The position numbers and the translations under genes were made by a program. From Hirsutella rhossiliensis (lineage: Eukaryota; Ascomycota; Sordariomycetes; Hypocreales; Ophiocordycipitaceae), in assembly GCF_020360975.1 (NCBI RefSeq), contig NW_025408669.1:2046001-2110000 (forward strand): a stretch of DNA of 64,000 bases, read 5' to 3'. This document shows positions 21,559 to 33,534 of this stretch, one piece after another. How positions within the stretch are numbered: position 1 is the stretch's first letter; every line of letters begins with the position of its first letter. Under the pieces are notes generated by a model. The model worked only from the letters and a program-made list of their open reading frames with translations. It ran no database searches and was not told where the DNA came from.

Positions 21559-23127
21559 ATGGGCTCCAGAGGCACAAGGCGAAGCAAACCCCTGTCTCCG
21601 ATGCCCGACCCTTATATGCATCCCGACTCTCGTCCTCCCGCCATGTCTCCGCCCACCGCCGCCTCTCACTCCTCCTCTCGCCACAATTTTCCGCCCTCGG
21701 CTGTCTCGTCTTCACGTCGCCCTGCAGATCCTAGCCGGGACGCCTTCCCCTTCTCCTTCAACCGCCCATCCCGAGCCAATCCATCCTCGACCAGTCTTGT
21801 GCCCTCTACTGCAGAAGGCAAGCCCATTCCCCTCGACGACTCGACTGCTGAGCATCGCACATCGGCTCTCCGAGAAATCAACAACCATTATCCCAGCCGT
21901 CACCAGTACGTCAAGTCCAGCGGGGCACAAAGCAGCACCTACTCGGAGCCCGTCATCGTCCGCAGCTATCATCCTCCTGTTCCTGGCCGCCGGCTCATGG
22001 GCACAAACGGTGCCGGCTGCGTCGCTCACGGGAGATCTACATCCGCGTCGGGATCGGATGCCGGTGGTCCTGGAGCATTTGTCACTCGTGGCCTCCCCTT
22101 TGCCAGCAAAGTCGGCTCTGCAGGAACCGGAATGCTGGGCACAATGGCCCTCACCCGTGCAAATAAGGCGTCTGCGGTCCACATTCAACAAGAGACTCGA
22201 CTGCCGCCGGTGGAGGCGTTCAGCTTCAAGAGCTTCATGGCCAACATGGAGGCACAAGGCGGCGGTGACGATATCAATGCTGACCTGGACCGCATAGCCG
22301 AGATATGTGCCAGGTCTAGATATTCACTAAGCAACCAGTACGAGGTTCACTACGCCCCTCACGGCTCGGGCGCCTCCTTCCTGGCCGCCGCACAACAGCA
22401 CCATGACATTCAAGGCCCCACCCTGCAGGCTGTGTCGTCGGATGATGAGCGGAGCATGAAGCGACAGAAGAGAAAACGTCATGGCGGAAGGAGGAACAGC
22501 CGGGCCATGGGTACGCTCGAGACCATTATGTCGTCAAGCCGGTCCTCGGATGAGGAAAAGTCCAAGCAAAAGTCGGCAGCTGACATTGCTGACGGAATCC
22601 GCGGACGGGCCTCGTGGAAGGAATCTGACACCCCGTCACCTACCACATCATCTGGGAGTACCTTTGAAGATGCAAACCTGCAGCACGAGCAAACTCCCTG
22701 CAAGGCACAAGCAAGGCGGCCGTCGACTTCGCTGGCACTCATTGACGGCTCGAGGCAGAGCCCTACCCCGCCTGATGCAGCTGAACCAAGACCGACGGCC
22801 AGTGGCCTAGTCGGCCAGCCAGCACTACCTCAGGCGTCGACGAGCCACTTGGAAATTCGAACCGCTCCGGAGCAGACACTGGAAGCTCATGGGCATATTA
22901 AAACCGCATCTGCTCCGCCTGCGGGCGGTTGCAACATGCCCATGGCCAAAGGCTCTATCCCTTCAATTCAGGAAACTGGACCCGGAGCTGGACTACTAAC
23001 TGTAATCGGAGGTTGGATACCCTGGGCATCATCCGGGAAACATGGCGGCCGCGCTGAAGGGAGCCTCCGGCATCTCTTGAAGACGGCGGACTACAACAAG
23101 GGAAAAGGCGTTGCCAAAGCCTCATAA
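21559..23127 (+). CDS. Uncharacterised Ser-rich, largely disordered 522-aa protein
   Basis: I do not recognise a family. It is a single open exon from a Met in an adequate context. Residues 1-130 are Ser/Pro/Arg-rich and probably disordered. The segment at about 217-275 (FSFKSFMANMEAQGGGDDINADLDRIAEICARSRYSLSNQYEVHY) looks folded and may be the conserved core. A basic cluster (KRQKRKRHGGRRNSR, about 298-312) looks like a bipartite nuclear localisation signal. The remainder is again low-complexity, rich in Ser, Thr, Pro and Ala. The likely location is nuclear; the function is unknown. Confidence 0.8.
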   Translation: MGSRGTRRSKPLSPMPDPYMHPDSRPPAMSPPTAASHSSSRHNFPPSAVSSSRRPADPSRDAFPFSFNRPSRANPSSTSLVPSTAEGKPIPLDDSTAEHRTSALREINNHYPSRHQYVKSSGAQSSTYSEPVIVRSYHPPVPGRRLMGTNGAGCVAHGRSTSASGSDAGGPGAFVTRGLPFASKVGSAGTGMLGTMALTRANKASAVHIQQETRLPPVEAFSFKSFMANMEAQGGGDDINADLDRIAEICARSRYSLSNQYEVHYAPHGSGASFLAAAQQHHDIQGPTLQAVSSDDERSMKRQKRKRHGGRRNSRAMGTLETIMSSSRSSDEEKSKQKSAADIADGIRGRASWKESDTPSPTTSSGSTFEDANLQHEQTPCKAQARRPSTSLALIDGSRQSPTPPDAAEPRPTASGLVGQPALPQASTSHLEIRTAPEQTLEAHGHIKTASAPPAGGCNMPMAKGSIPSIQETGPGAGLLTVIGGWIPWASSGKHGGRAEGSLRHLLKTADYNKGKGVAKAS

Positions 23128-24280
23128 CGAGACGAAAGATCGTCCAGGGAGACCAAGAACCTCGACTTCGCGATACCGCTGACGTGCCGTGCCCACCACA
23201 AGAGATGATCCAATCCTCTATTTCAGCGGCCTGGGGCGTTCGGCGACTGGCCTGCTTGGCCGATGTAGATGGAGCCCCAGGGGGCCAGTTACTAAATATG
23301 ACTTGACGACGTGCAACGGAAATTTCTTTGTGTCTTGCGGATCTTCAAGAGGCAGTCACCATCACTGGAACACGGATTATTAGGCCAACAAGGCCGCAAA
23401 GTGCTCTTAGATCCCGCGGGTCGCACACGGCCCGTGTGGTCACCGACTGACGGATGCGGCTTCGGGGAAGGGCAGGAAACTACATTCATTCCCTAGCCAG
23501 AATGCCGTGCCCTTTTCTCCAAGATAAACCCTCCATTCACGTCATCCACAATGATGCCAACAGCCCATCCGTCAAACGATCCGTGAGGTCCAGCAACTTT
23601 GATCTCTCACCATCTTCGTGGACAGTCAGGGGCCCGATCACAAAACAAAGACAGGAGACGTCGAACAAGACCATTCCAACACAACCATTGCCTCGCCCCT
23701 CTTGACCGTCGTAAAGCATCCGTCAACTTTACATTTTCCGGCGCCATCGCGTGAATGCCGGCAGCCGTTTGTTCACAAACACGGGCGACGTACTCTAGAC
23801 CGCCCGATGTCCGCTACCCTCTGACGCACACAAGGCCTCCCCAGTGCAATGATTACCTCGCACCTTTCCACATTTGTTTCCTCCGTTTCATGGCGAGCCG
23901 TCAGCTCGCCAACGTGGGCCATGTAGTCGCTGTCTGATAAGCTCTGCCACGCACAAGACCTCCCAGTGAAACAATTGCATCGCACCTTTCCGCGGTGGAG
24001 ACCACCGTGGCCAAGGCGGAGGAATAGCCTGAGGAGCTGCGGAGGGAATGCGACTTGTGCCTCGCAAAGGGTCAGCGGGCTTGGACAGAGCTTGGGGAAA
24101 TCGAGAGCCAGGCAGCTGGGTGGCCAAGCAGACAGGCGGGCATGCCAGCTTGGGAGTAGACTGTCGGGCGAGCAGGGTGATGCACATGCTGTTGACCAAA
24201 TATTATTTTGGTGTCCGGCAAAAAAGTAACAATACTCTGCTAGATACATCAATACCCGAGGAATTCGACTCATCACTCGC
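23128..24280. other. 1.15-kb convergent intergenic region
   Basis: It separates the stop of the Ser-rich protein gene from the stop of CTK1, so it should hold both terminators. An imperfect repeat is visible: a segment at about 23826-23890 (acacaaggcctccccagtg...) resembles one at about 23950-23995 (cacaagacctcccagtg...). No gene is supported. Confidence 0.45.
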
Positions 24281-27200
24281 CTAGTCCATGTGAACCCGCT
24301 TCGTCTCCCTGTCCCGGTTTTGGCCCTCCGCTCCTCGCTTCTTGTCCTTTTCCCGCGACGCATCCTTGGCCGCCCGCCGAGCCTCGCGTTCCCGGCGCTC
24401 GTTCTCTTTGCGCAGCGCCTTGGATTCGAACTCGTGCCACTCACCGTCGATGCTCGCGAGTCTAATTTCAGAAAACAGTCAGTATGCTTCACGTCCCAAT
24501 GAAAATTGACATGTTGCACTTACTCCACTGCTTGCCTCGGCAAGGGCTCCTCGGTGGTGAAATAGGCATGTTGCAAGGCTTCAGCGGCGGTGGGTCGCTT
24601 GGCAGGATCATAATGAAACATGGATGACAGCAAGTCGAAGGCGGCGGGAGTCACTTTGTCTTGGTACTTCTCCGCAAAGACGCTCTTCCGCTTCACCGTG
24701 GGCCGCAGCAGCTCGAACCAGGCCATGTCAACAAGTCCGGGCCAGTCCTGGCGGTTCGGCGTCCCGAGGATATTGTAAATCTTTTCCAGTTGGCTCAACT
24801 CAGTTCCATCGCCGGCAAAGATGGCGTGCCTGGTGAAGATCTCGACCATGACGCACGCAGCACTCCAGACGTCGACGGCTGCCGTGTATTGGGTTTCTCC
24901 CAGGAGCAGCTCCGGTGAGCGGTACCAGATTGTTATTACCCGATTCGTGTAGTCAAGCTGGTGCCGCTTTGCATAGAAGCGAGCCAACCCAAAGTCCGCA
25001 AGCTTCAGGACTCCCTCGTTGCTGACCAAGATGTTGGCGGCTTTGATGTCCCGGTGGAGCACTCCTCTCGTGTGTAGGTAGTCGAGACCTTCGAATAACT
25101 GTTTTGCGAGATGTTTCCTTTGAGCTGGGTCCAGTTTGAAAGACGGATGGTTGAGGAGGCCTGTTAAGTCGTGGGAAAGGTACTCAAAGACCATGAAGCA
25201 GTCGTTCTTCTCCACCATGACCTCCTCGAGATTGACAATGTTGGTGTGCCGGAGAGATTGCAATAGCTTGATTTCTCGGACAGCCGTGACGGGGAAGCCA
25301 TCTCTCTCGCCCTCCATGCGAATCCGTTTGAGAGCCACAAGGCCTTTGGTGTAGACGTTGAGGCCTTTGAAGACCTTGCCATATGTCCCCGACCCAACTA
25401 CGGACTCGTTGCCGGGTTTTCTAAAGAAGACGGACTCGGACGCAGCCAAGTCCGAGGGCAAGATTGGCCGCGTCTTCAGCCTCCTCAGGGTCTTCTTCAC
25501 TTTTCGCACCCGAGGACCCGGTTTCGGACCCCCAAATGCATTCTTTGGATCCGGGCGAGGTCGCGCCGACGCAGGCGCCGTAGGTGCGCTACTGGGAGGA
25601 TCCCGGTCGCGGCTCGTTTTCTGCTCTGCTTCCTTCCTCTGCGGTACAGCGTTGAACTTTTGCGAGATTTCGAGTTTCGGGGCAGTCGGCGTGGGTTTCG
25701 AGGATGGTTTGAAAGAAAAGCTGAATTTCCCCGATGAGCCAGGCTGTGATGTAGTGGAGTTGGATGCTGGTGGTCGACTAGACGAAGGAGCAGCAGCGTC
25801 GTCGCGTTGCTTCGATTCCGGAACGTCCACTGCCGACGCCTTGGTTGATTCTTTCGGGTTCTGTTCGACAGCTGGAGCTCCTGCGTCGGGATCTCTCGTG
25901 GCGTCATTAGATCCGCCTACGGCACTCTGATGTCTGCTGGTATCGTCAGGTGGAAAGTCGTGGCCCCTGAGCGAGGAGGTTGGCTTGGCAGGTCCCCAGT
26001 GCGGATTTTGCGGACCAGATCCCCGATAACCACCCCGGCCTGAGAACGACGCGCCTCGAAAACTGCCACCCCGATAGCTTTCGCGGTAGCCGCCATGTGA
26101 ATAAGGCTGAGATGGGCCCGACGGCGCAGAGTGAGGGGGGGAATGCGGATGATGGGAGTGAAAGTGCTCTGGCGGAGGGTTCGATGCACCATAGCTTCCG
26201 TGGTGGTACTGGGGCGGGGGGTGCCTGTAACGATTAGTGGATGCAGGGAATTGGTACCTCCGACGCACATACTGCTGGGGAGAATATTGGCCGGCCCATC
26301 CTCCACGATGTGCACCGTACGGCGACATTGATGGGGAATTCTGGTAGGAGCCGCCGCGCTGGGGAGACTGGGAGTACCCATGAGCATCGCTGTTGCGAGC
26401 CTCGTTCCCATAGTAGGGTTTGTGGGCATATAGCGGGTTGTTGCCAGCCCTGTAGCTGCTCCGCGACGCCATATCGTCCTCGAAGTCAGAACGCGAAGAA
26501 AAGTGAGGGTCAGCGGACTGCTCCCTGCGTCTCTGCTCCCGATAGGACTGAGGAGACCGCGGCGGTGCTTGCCGAAACAAGGACCGGCGGTCAGGATCCA
26601 CGCTGGTATGATCCGGTCGGGCGGTACCGTATGGCTGGACCGGTCTGTTGGATTGACCTGAAGGTGACCGACGGCTGTGTTCCCGGAGGCGCTCTGGTGC
26701 GGGTGATGGACTTCGAGAGACGGGTGGGGGACGATGGGACCTCGAGGCCCGCGGCCCTGCGTGCCTCGAGACCAAGTCGTTCCTTGTTGGCGACCTAGAG
26801 AAGGACCGCCGGGAGCGATCGTGATGGGGGGACAGCCGCCGCCGCTTTCTGGAGTCAGGATCACGTGAGGAACCTCGTTCGCGTCGAGACGGGCTGTAGG
26901 ACTTCTTGGACCTCTTTCGATGAGTACGCTCAGGCGAGTGACTGAGGCCTCTGTGACGCTTTATCGACGGGGACGAACTCGGAGCGTCGCGATCACGGCT
27001 GCGACTGCGTCGGATCGACTTGTCCACTGACTCACGTAGAGTGCCCTCACGATAGCGGGGGATCAAGTCGTCGGCGTCAGACTGCCGACGTACAAGGTCG
27101 GACGAGCGATGTCGACTGCGATCTCGGGAACGGCGAGCGTCGTTGGAGGCGTGTTCTGGTTTCGTCGAATGGCGATGCCGGGGTCTGCTGGCGGAGCTGC

Positions 27201-27348
27201 GGCGAGGCTCCCTGGGAGGAGATCCCGGTCGGTGCGAGGATTTCACTCCTCTGCCAGACCGGACCCGTTCGCCGTGGGCATCTCTTCCTCCGACGTCTTT
27301 CATGGCAGCATGTCGACGGCGACGTGGAGGCTTTAGCAGATCCCTCAT
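24281..27348 (-). CDS. CTK1: CTD kinase catalytic subunit (CDK12/13-type)
   Basis: It phosphorylates Ser2 of the RNA polymerase II C-terminal domain during elongation, with a cyclin partner (Ctk2) and Ctk3. Two exons (27348-24524, 24461-24281) encode 1001 aa. The first ~500 residues are Arg/Ser/Pro-rich, with many RS and SR pairs as in CDK12. The kinase domain spans about 640-925. It has GSGTYGKVFKG (P-loop), VALKRIRMEGERDGFPVTAVRE (catalytic Lys, PITAIRE-like helix), HRDIKAANILV, DFGLAR and the activation-loop Thr in DYTNRVITIWYRSPELLLG. The C-terminal exon (WHEFESKALRKENERRERE...) is the charged extension seen in Ctk1-type kinases. PVTAVRE argues for CTK1 and against BUR1. The start is the first in-frame Met; a second lies 15 codons on. 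Confidence 0.94.
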
Positions 27349-29794
27349 GGCGGCGGCGAGTACTCGGTACCCCAGTAGAGTTTTAGCGCCTTGGTGGTAA
27401 ATCGCCGCACCTTAGCCGAGCCGACAGACAGCACAACCAGGCCGGCCGACCACCCCTCTCCAGTCAAGCCGACCAAACAACCACTTTGGTACCTGATCCG
27501 ACCGAGGTCAATAATCAAGCTGGCCATTGGTAGTCAAAACTCAAGCCGACCAAGGTTAAAGTCAAGCCGACCAACCATTGGAACTGGTCGGCTTGGCGGT
27601 AGCGAAAGTGGGTTTTTGGTAGGCTTGACTACACGCCGCGCCGTGAGCACCAGCGCCTCGGCCGGCTGTGGTTTGGTGAGCGCTGAGCAAAATCCTCGGC
27701 AGAAATGTTAGATGGTGATAAGGCGGGAGGGGTGGGAGAGAGGGGGGAGAGGAATGAAAGAAGGGGCAAGTCGTCTGGGCGGCGGACGAGATAAACCAGA
27801 GCGAAGTGGCATAGCGATGCAAAGACTGCTCCTCCAACTTTGAAGGACTGGATCCCACTCGGGGGGGGCTGCGAGATGGCCGATCGGTCATCGCATAGTT
27901 GGCATCAACTGAAGCCGCTTGACATAGCTTTTGCGTCCGCCAGTCCCGCGTGTAGCCCGTCACCAGCAGACCTTTGTTCAGCCTCCCGGTCCCAGTTTCC
28001 CCTCAGCAACAACGACGGCCCTCGAGTCCGCCACGGCGCGCAAACGCGGGGTTTGCACGCTGAAGACACGTGAAGCACTACATACGAATCCTCGCGGATC
28101 CCATTTACGCATTTTCCTCCACACATCCACGCATGTCTCGTGCGGCTGGTAGCCCTCAAAGCTGTGACCTGGGGCAAATTTCATGTCAAGGTGTCAGGAG
28201 CCGGCAAGACAGCCATGGCAAAGATTGCGAGCCCATGTCAGATGGGAAGTCTGCGGGTTGGTGACGACGCCCTGCCAGCTTCCTGCACGTATCAACATGC
28301 GGCCAGATTGTGGGGGGCCAGATAGGGCGTAAACGGCAGATGCACAGCTCCGGTAGGAATCCGCAAGAAGGCCGTGGCGGAGCAACGGGCCTCAGAACGG
28401 ATCAAGTTTTCCGCTAGAGCTGCAGTCGTATCTCTGTGCCCCGCGCAGCAGCGACTGGAGTATGGCCGTGATGATCACTGAAGTGACTGTGTCGGCGCGA
28501 CGCGCTGAAGTGAATAGGGGGGCATGGCCGAGTCCGTGTTCCTCACTGTGTCGAACGGACAACAGGTGCAGAATCTTCCATCGAAATATATATAGCCTGG
28601 CGGCGACCTGGTGGCCGTCAAGTCTGTCTTGCGCCGGCAGAGGGCGGCAACAGCGGCGGAAGTAAGCTGCAAGAGACGATCGGGTCCTGGCAGATGGCGC
28701 CCCAGCGGGCCCAGAGAGCGCATGCCGCAACATTCAGGCATCGAGCTCCGGCACATCGCAGGCGGCTCCAGGCTCCCCAAAATGCGTGAGAAGCAGCTTC
28801 CCGTCCATAAGTTCAGTCCAGTGGCATGGAGGCCCCGCTGTCGGCGCCGTCGTGGCAAGGCGATGGCATGGGCGACAGGCAGGTGGTAGAGGACAACATG
28901 ACGGATGGCCAGGCCTGTGGGTGCGCAATGGCCCCCTCTACAAGGCTTGGCCGTCCAGGCGGCAGAAAGGCATGGCCCAGAAGATTGTCGCGATGACGCC
29001 TCACATGCGCCTGGGACGCGGCGTGTATCGGCGTTGGCGAAGAAGTCGTTCTGACACGAGCCCTGCCAGGCTGTGTGGTCCGGGCAAATTGTCGGGCGTT
29101 GTGCGGTAGCCGAAACAGAGTTCACCGCGAGGCTTGGTCACGTGCAAGTCACGGGACTCGCGGCCCGGTACCTAGCCCGCCGCTGTTCCGACTCCGGCCT
29201 GCCAGCGGCTAGCCTACAGCAGCACCCCCCCTAGAGGCATTCCTGTTGTGCTGGGCACTGTACGGCGCGCGAACCTTAGCCTTGAATCGAGCCCCGGATT
29301 CGGGTCTCTTGAACGCCGAGCCGTTCATCCCGTCCGCCCACGGACGACCACGAGGCTTCGAGATTCCGCTCTCTTTCGTCAAGTCAACCATCGCTCCACA
29401 GCTTATGCTTCATTCCAACGGAGGTTATGCCTTATCCGACTACCTTATCCGACTACCCTCTGTCCGGACCCAATCTAGCCCGTCAACGTTAAATGCGTAC
29501 AGTGCAGTGGTGATGGGGCTAGCGGACTCGGCAGCAAGCAGGCCGGCTCAGGCCAGAGGTCACGTATTTTATGACCTCTCGCTTCCCGCTTCGCCCCCTC
29601 GTTTCTTGTCGAGGCCAGATATGTGATCCATCTTGCACGTCTGCTTTGTACATATCCATCTGCCCGGCGGAACTCGAAGCCCTACATCGCTGCTCTGTGA
29701 TCCCCTGCCTGGATCCCAGTCTTTCGGCACGTGTCATCGCCCCAGTTTGAAGCACTGCCTATCGCTAGTCTTGCACTCACTCATCATCATCATC
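27349..29794. other. 2.45-kb divergent intergenic region between CTK1 and the hydrolase gene
   Basis: No gene is supported here. The CTK1-proximal 250 bp hold the AAGCCGACC repeat/hairpin cluster described separately. At about 29432-29458 a 13-bp unit (cttatccgactac) is repeated in tandem. A CATCAT run lies immediately before the hydrolase ATG. Long open frames on the minus strand (about 28475-29125) have no family-like features. Confidence 0.45.
27464..27595. repeat. Three direct copies of TCAAGCCGACCAA plus an inverted copy
   Basis: Direct copies lie at 27464-27476, 27541-27553 and 27562-27574. The third is followed by its exact 11-nt reverse complement (TGGTCGGCTTG, 27585-27595), so it can form a hairpin with an 11-nt loop. 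The cluster is 116-247 bp upstream of the CTK1 start codon. It may be regulatory or a fragment of a small dispersed element. Confidence 0.7.
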
Positions 29795-31391
29795 ATGGAG
29801 TGGTTAGGACAGGCAAAGATCGAGTTCACCCATGCTCCGTCGCCCATGGCCATCAAGGAAAAAGATGGGACCAAGACGGATCTCTTACAGATCTGCGAGA
29901 AAAACACTCCGCCTTGCACTCTCAATCCCTGGCTGTTCAACGGGCACCTTCAGACTCTTTGGACGGCCACCAAGCCTCATGGGCCCAAGATATTCTACCG
30001 CCGCAGAATCTTCGAGGCGGAAGAGAAGGCTTTCCGAGGCAGCTTTGCTGTCGACTTTGTCGTCGAGCCACACGAGGAGCATGACAAATCCCTGCCGTGG
30101 AGGACAGTCCATTACACCGACGAGGAGCTGAAGACCATGGGCTCAGACGATAGCAAGCCCATGCTTGTTGTCCTCCATGGCCTGTGTGGCGGCTCCCACG
30201 AAGTCTACCTTCGATCAGCCATCGCACCCCTGCTTGGCGAAGGCGGCTGGGAAGCCTGCGTTATAAACTCGCGGGGATGCGCCAAGAGCAAGCTCACGAG
30301 CGGTATCCTGTACAATGCCCGTACCACTTGGGATGTGCGACAGGTACGTTGCGGCTCCGCGGTATAGCGATGCTACAAGTCTGACAAGAGCCCGGAACAT
30401 CAGACGGTGAAATGGCTGCGCAAGACCTATCCGAATCGGCCGTTATTCGCCATTGGCTTCTCCCTTGGCGCCAACATACTCACCAACGTAAGCTGCTCCA
30501 GAGTTGCTCACATCTCATGCGGCAGAGTCTAACAGATTTGGCAGTACTGCGGCGAAGAGGGCCCCAACTGCTTGTTGAAGGGAGCCGTCATCTGCTCGAA
30601 CCCCTTCAACTTGGAAATATCCAGCAAGTTTCTGCAGGGCAGTTTACTCGGCAAGGAGGTTTATCTCCGCTCAATGGGGTGTAGGCGACAGACCATCCGT
30701 TGCGCGCCGACCGAGACTGACCAACGAATAGCCACAATGAAGGAGCTTGCAGTCACGAACAGAAAAGAGCTTGAAATGTATAGCGATCTCGACATGGCAG
30801 CCATTGACAAGGTCACATACCTGTTCGAATTTGATCGCGCGGTCCAGTGCGTCGTCCCGTTGAGTGAGCGTGTCGAGGAGACGGCTGACGAAGTATTGCA
30901 GGTGCCCGACCTGGGGTTACCCAACCGAGGACGCCTACTACCGTGATTCCTCGTCAGCAGATTCCGTCCTGTCGATCAGGATACCTTTCATGGCTCTCCA
31001 TGCAACCGATGATCCGGTACGGTGGTCAGCCTCCCTCGTCCTTGAAGCACAGTCCTAACGCAGATGGTAGATTGCCATCCGCCAGGCGATTCCTTACCAG
31101 GAATTTCGAGAGAACCCGAGCACGGTTCTGGTCACGAGCTCGCTCGGAGGCCACCTCTGCTGGTTCGAATCCGGCGGTGGTCGCTGGTACCCTCGCCCGG
31201 TACGTGCAAATCTGCATGCATAAATGGCCCCGTGCTGATTGATCTAGGTGTGCAACTTCCTCAACCACATGGCGTTTAATGTCGACCTGGACAGCGTCAA
31301 GCCACTGGAGGACCCTCAATCAATGGTGAAGCCGCTGCGGAACCTCAAGTACGATCCCATGCGTCGCAAGTTGGCCGTTGCCCAGAATTAG
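29795..31391 (+). CDS. Alpha/beta hydrolase of the EHT1/EEB1-ABHD1/3 family (ester synthase/esterase)
   Basis: Members act on medium-chain acyl esters or phospholipids. Yeast Eht1 and Eeb1 make and hydrolyse medium-chain ethyl esters; Ymr210w is a related monoacylglycerol lipase. Seven exons (29795-30343, 30404-30487, 30545-30680, 30732-30846, 30902-31016, 31071-31199, 31248-31391) encode 423 aa. Family features are NPWLFNGHLQTLW (about 46-58), the oxyanion-loop region LVVLHGLCGGSHEVYLR, nucleophile elbow GFSLGAN (S203), acid in LHATDDP (D331 or D332) and His in SLGGHLCWFE (H361), so the triad appears intact. No signal peptide is visible. Exon 3 ends at a GTAGGC donor, the choice that keeps frame with the next exon. 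The substrate cannot be told from sequence. Confidence 0.92.
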
Positions 31392-31746
31392 GCAGCACCC
31401 AAGGATGTGTGAGGAGACGGGGCTAGATCGCGGAGGACGACGTGCCAATAGACAGATGGTGAGAGGAGGCAGTGACTTTCATACAGACAAATTTGAAACC
31501 ATTTGAGCAGACTTGATGGTCAAATATAAGCTCTTACATGAGAGACCTTGAGCTTTATTCGGGGCGTGGTTCCACGACGTCGTTCAAGCTTGCACTCTCT
31601 CAGAAGTCCACATCCGGCTGCACAGTGCGTCATCCCATGATATGAACTCCAAGCGCCGAGCAATGCAAGACAAAAAAAAGAAACATGAAAAAGGAAACAA
31701 GTAGATGCCACGGATACACAGCAGAAGAGATCCATTGTTGAGTCTC
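31392..31746. other. 355-bp convergent intergenic region
   Basis: It holds the 3' ends of the hydrolase gene (+) and LOC1 (-). AT-rich stretches at about 31500-31560 and 31670-31705 are plausible polyadenylation regions. Nothing else was seen. Confidence 0.5.
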
Positions 31747-32382
31747 TCATGCGAAAGAAACCTTCTTCTTGGGTTTCGCGGCTTTTGAACCTGGAGATGT
31801 GAAGTCTCTGATGGATTCGTCTTCGACGTCGGTACCCTTCCGCTTTCGCTTCTTCCGCAGCGACTTTTTCGTGTCCTCAAGCTTGGCTTTTTTCTCGGCT
31901 TCCTTCTTGGCAGCCTCGACCTTTCTGGCTTCGCGGATTTCTTCCATCTGCCGGGCCTTGATCATCTTGGACTCGATCTGGCCATTCTTTTCCGCCTGGA
32001 CCATGGCGAGGATCGTGTCCATGCTCTTCTAATAGTTGAGTCAGCATCCGCGCCGAGCTGTGTCTGTGAAAAGAAAGATGCGCACCGTGTCGTCCACAAA
32101 AACTTTGCCCTTCTTCTTGCCTCGAGGCTTCACGACGCCCACGGGAGTGATCATGTTGAGCTTGGGGATGCCCAACTCTTCCTCCGTATAAGTCTTCTTC
32201 TTGGGCCTCTTGACCAGGGCGGCTCTGTTCTTCTCCTTGAGCTGCTTGGACGGCGGGGCGCCAGTTGGCTTCTTGGATTTGGAGACGCCGTCGGTGGATG
32301 ATCTCTTTGCGCCTTTGCCGGGGGCGTCGGATTTGGGCGCGGCGTGCTTGTTCTTGACTGTCCGTGTTCTCGTCGGAGCCAT
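31747..32382 (-). CDS. LOC1: 60S ribosome assembly / mRNA localisation protein Loc1
   Basis: Loc1 is a nucleolar, highly basic RNA-binding protein needed for early 60S assembly and, in yeast, ASH1 mRNA localisation. Two exons (32382-32086 and 32028-31747, phase-0 intron) give 192 aa. The N-terminus is Lys/Pro/Ser-rich. The conserved core is [23 protein letters not shown] (about 62-85), then a basic linker and a long charged helix ([20 protein letters not shown] and following), likely coiled coil. The C-terminus ends in [12 protein letters not shown]. Size and arrangement match fungal Loc1. Confidence 0.88.
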
Positions 32383-33534
32383 TGCAAGAGCTGGCTAGGG
32401 GGAGCCACCGGTTTCGAAACGTTTGACAACTCTGTTGGCGAGGCTGGAGATGCTGGGCGAGGCTCGCTCGTCTCGAATTTTTTTCCCGTTTGGAGTGGGG
32501 GTTTGCAAGGCGATAAGCCCGGAGAGAGGCGATAAGAATGGGGCCAGCGCCAGTTACCTAAGGTAGGTACTGTACCTTACTTAAGACCGATCCCCTGCAG
32601 CCACCCAGCGCATCACGGCAGCTCAGGGCTCAGGTACCAAGAACCAACGGCGGGAGCACTCAAGCACTCTACGACGTGCATCTGCCATGTCAATGTGATG
32701 AGCAGCTTTGTTTCCAAGCAAGAGCTCATGATTTCTTCGTTATGGATCATGATGGAAAGAGTCAAATCGCCCTTTGCATCGGAGACTTGTAAGCTAGGCC
32801 AGCCCGACTTTGCAAACACTCACAAAGTCGCGTGCACAAAAGTCCAGCCGGCTGGCGGATGGCGCTCTACAGCACAGATAGAGGCCTTTCCAGAAGCTGA
32901 CGAGCGCTGTCGCTGGCCCCCCCGCAGGCTCTTGCACCCAGCGTAGGTGGAGCCCAGGTAGGTGGTAGGTACCGGGCCTGCTAGGCTTTTGGGCCAGCAC
33001 CGCGAATGGCGGTACCTCCCCAGTACATGCCTCTCTGGCTGAGATTTTTCACCACCTCAACCCAGACAGACCTACTTATTATTTTCCTCGGTGCTTCGCG
33101 CAGAATTTCTTCCTCAAACCTCGTCCGGTCCTCACAGCTCATCCGCAACATAATATCCATCTCATTCCGCTTCCTCGACAACAATTCTCCCATTACTCTC
33201 ATCATCGTTACCGATTCTTGTGCAGACGCCGAAAATCAGAATCCATCGCGCCGGTCTACGCCATCTGCCGAGCCAGCCACCATATCGTGACGTCGTCGCC
33301 CATTCTGTCCCGCGTTCTCTCGTGCCCTCCAACAGCCTCCGTCTCCGAGACCAACTACGACGGAACTAAAAGAGCATTCTTTTCTCTGCCATATTCTTGC
33401 CACGCCGCTTCGCCATCATCCTCGTAACGCCCACGACCGCTGCCACTCGCCGCCTTGGCTCTCATAATTCCAAGCCGAGGTGTCTCGTCCAACGTCGTGC
33501 CCGTTCGTTACAGAGGTGATCGCAACAAGGCTTA
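32383..33534. promoter_or_regulatory. 1.15-kb divergent promoter region of LOC1 and the eIF4E2-like gene
   Basis: The start codons face outward. Near LOC1 two GGCGATAAG copies (about 32510 and 32528) and an A/T run on the LOC1 strand (GGGAAAAAAATTCG) loosely resemble the PAC/RRPE elements of ribosome-biogenesis genes, but the match is imperfect. The last 500 bp before 33535 are pyrimidine-rich, consistent with a long 5' leader. No other gene was seen. Confidence 0.4.

Noticed and set aside
24415..24440. tRNA-like GAGTTCGAATCC on the minus strand
   Set aside because: It is coding sequence of the last CTK1 exon (HEFES); no acceptor stem or A box.
28475..29125. 216-codon minus-strand open frame between CTK1 and the hydrolase gene
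   Set aside because: Cys/Arg/His-rich random composition, overlapped by several plus-strand frames, no start context or family motif.
31165..31185. tRNA B-box-like GGTTCGAATCC
   Set aside because: It lies in exon 6 of the hydrolase gene and encodes the conserved CWFES next to the catalytic His; no tRNA fold surrounds it.
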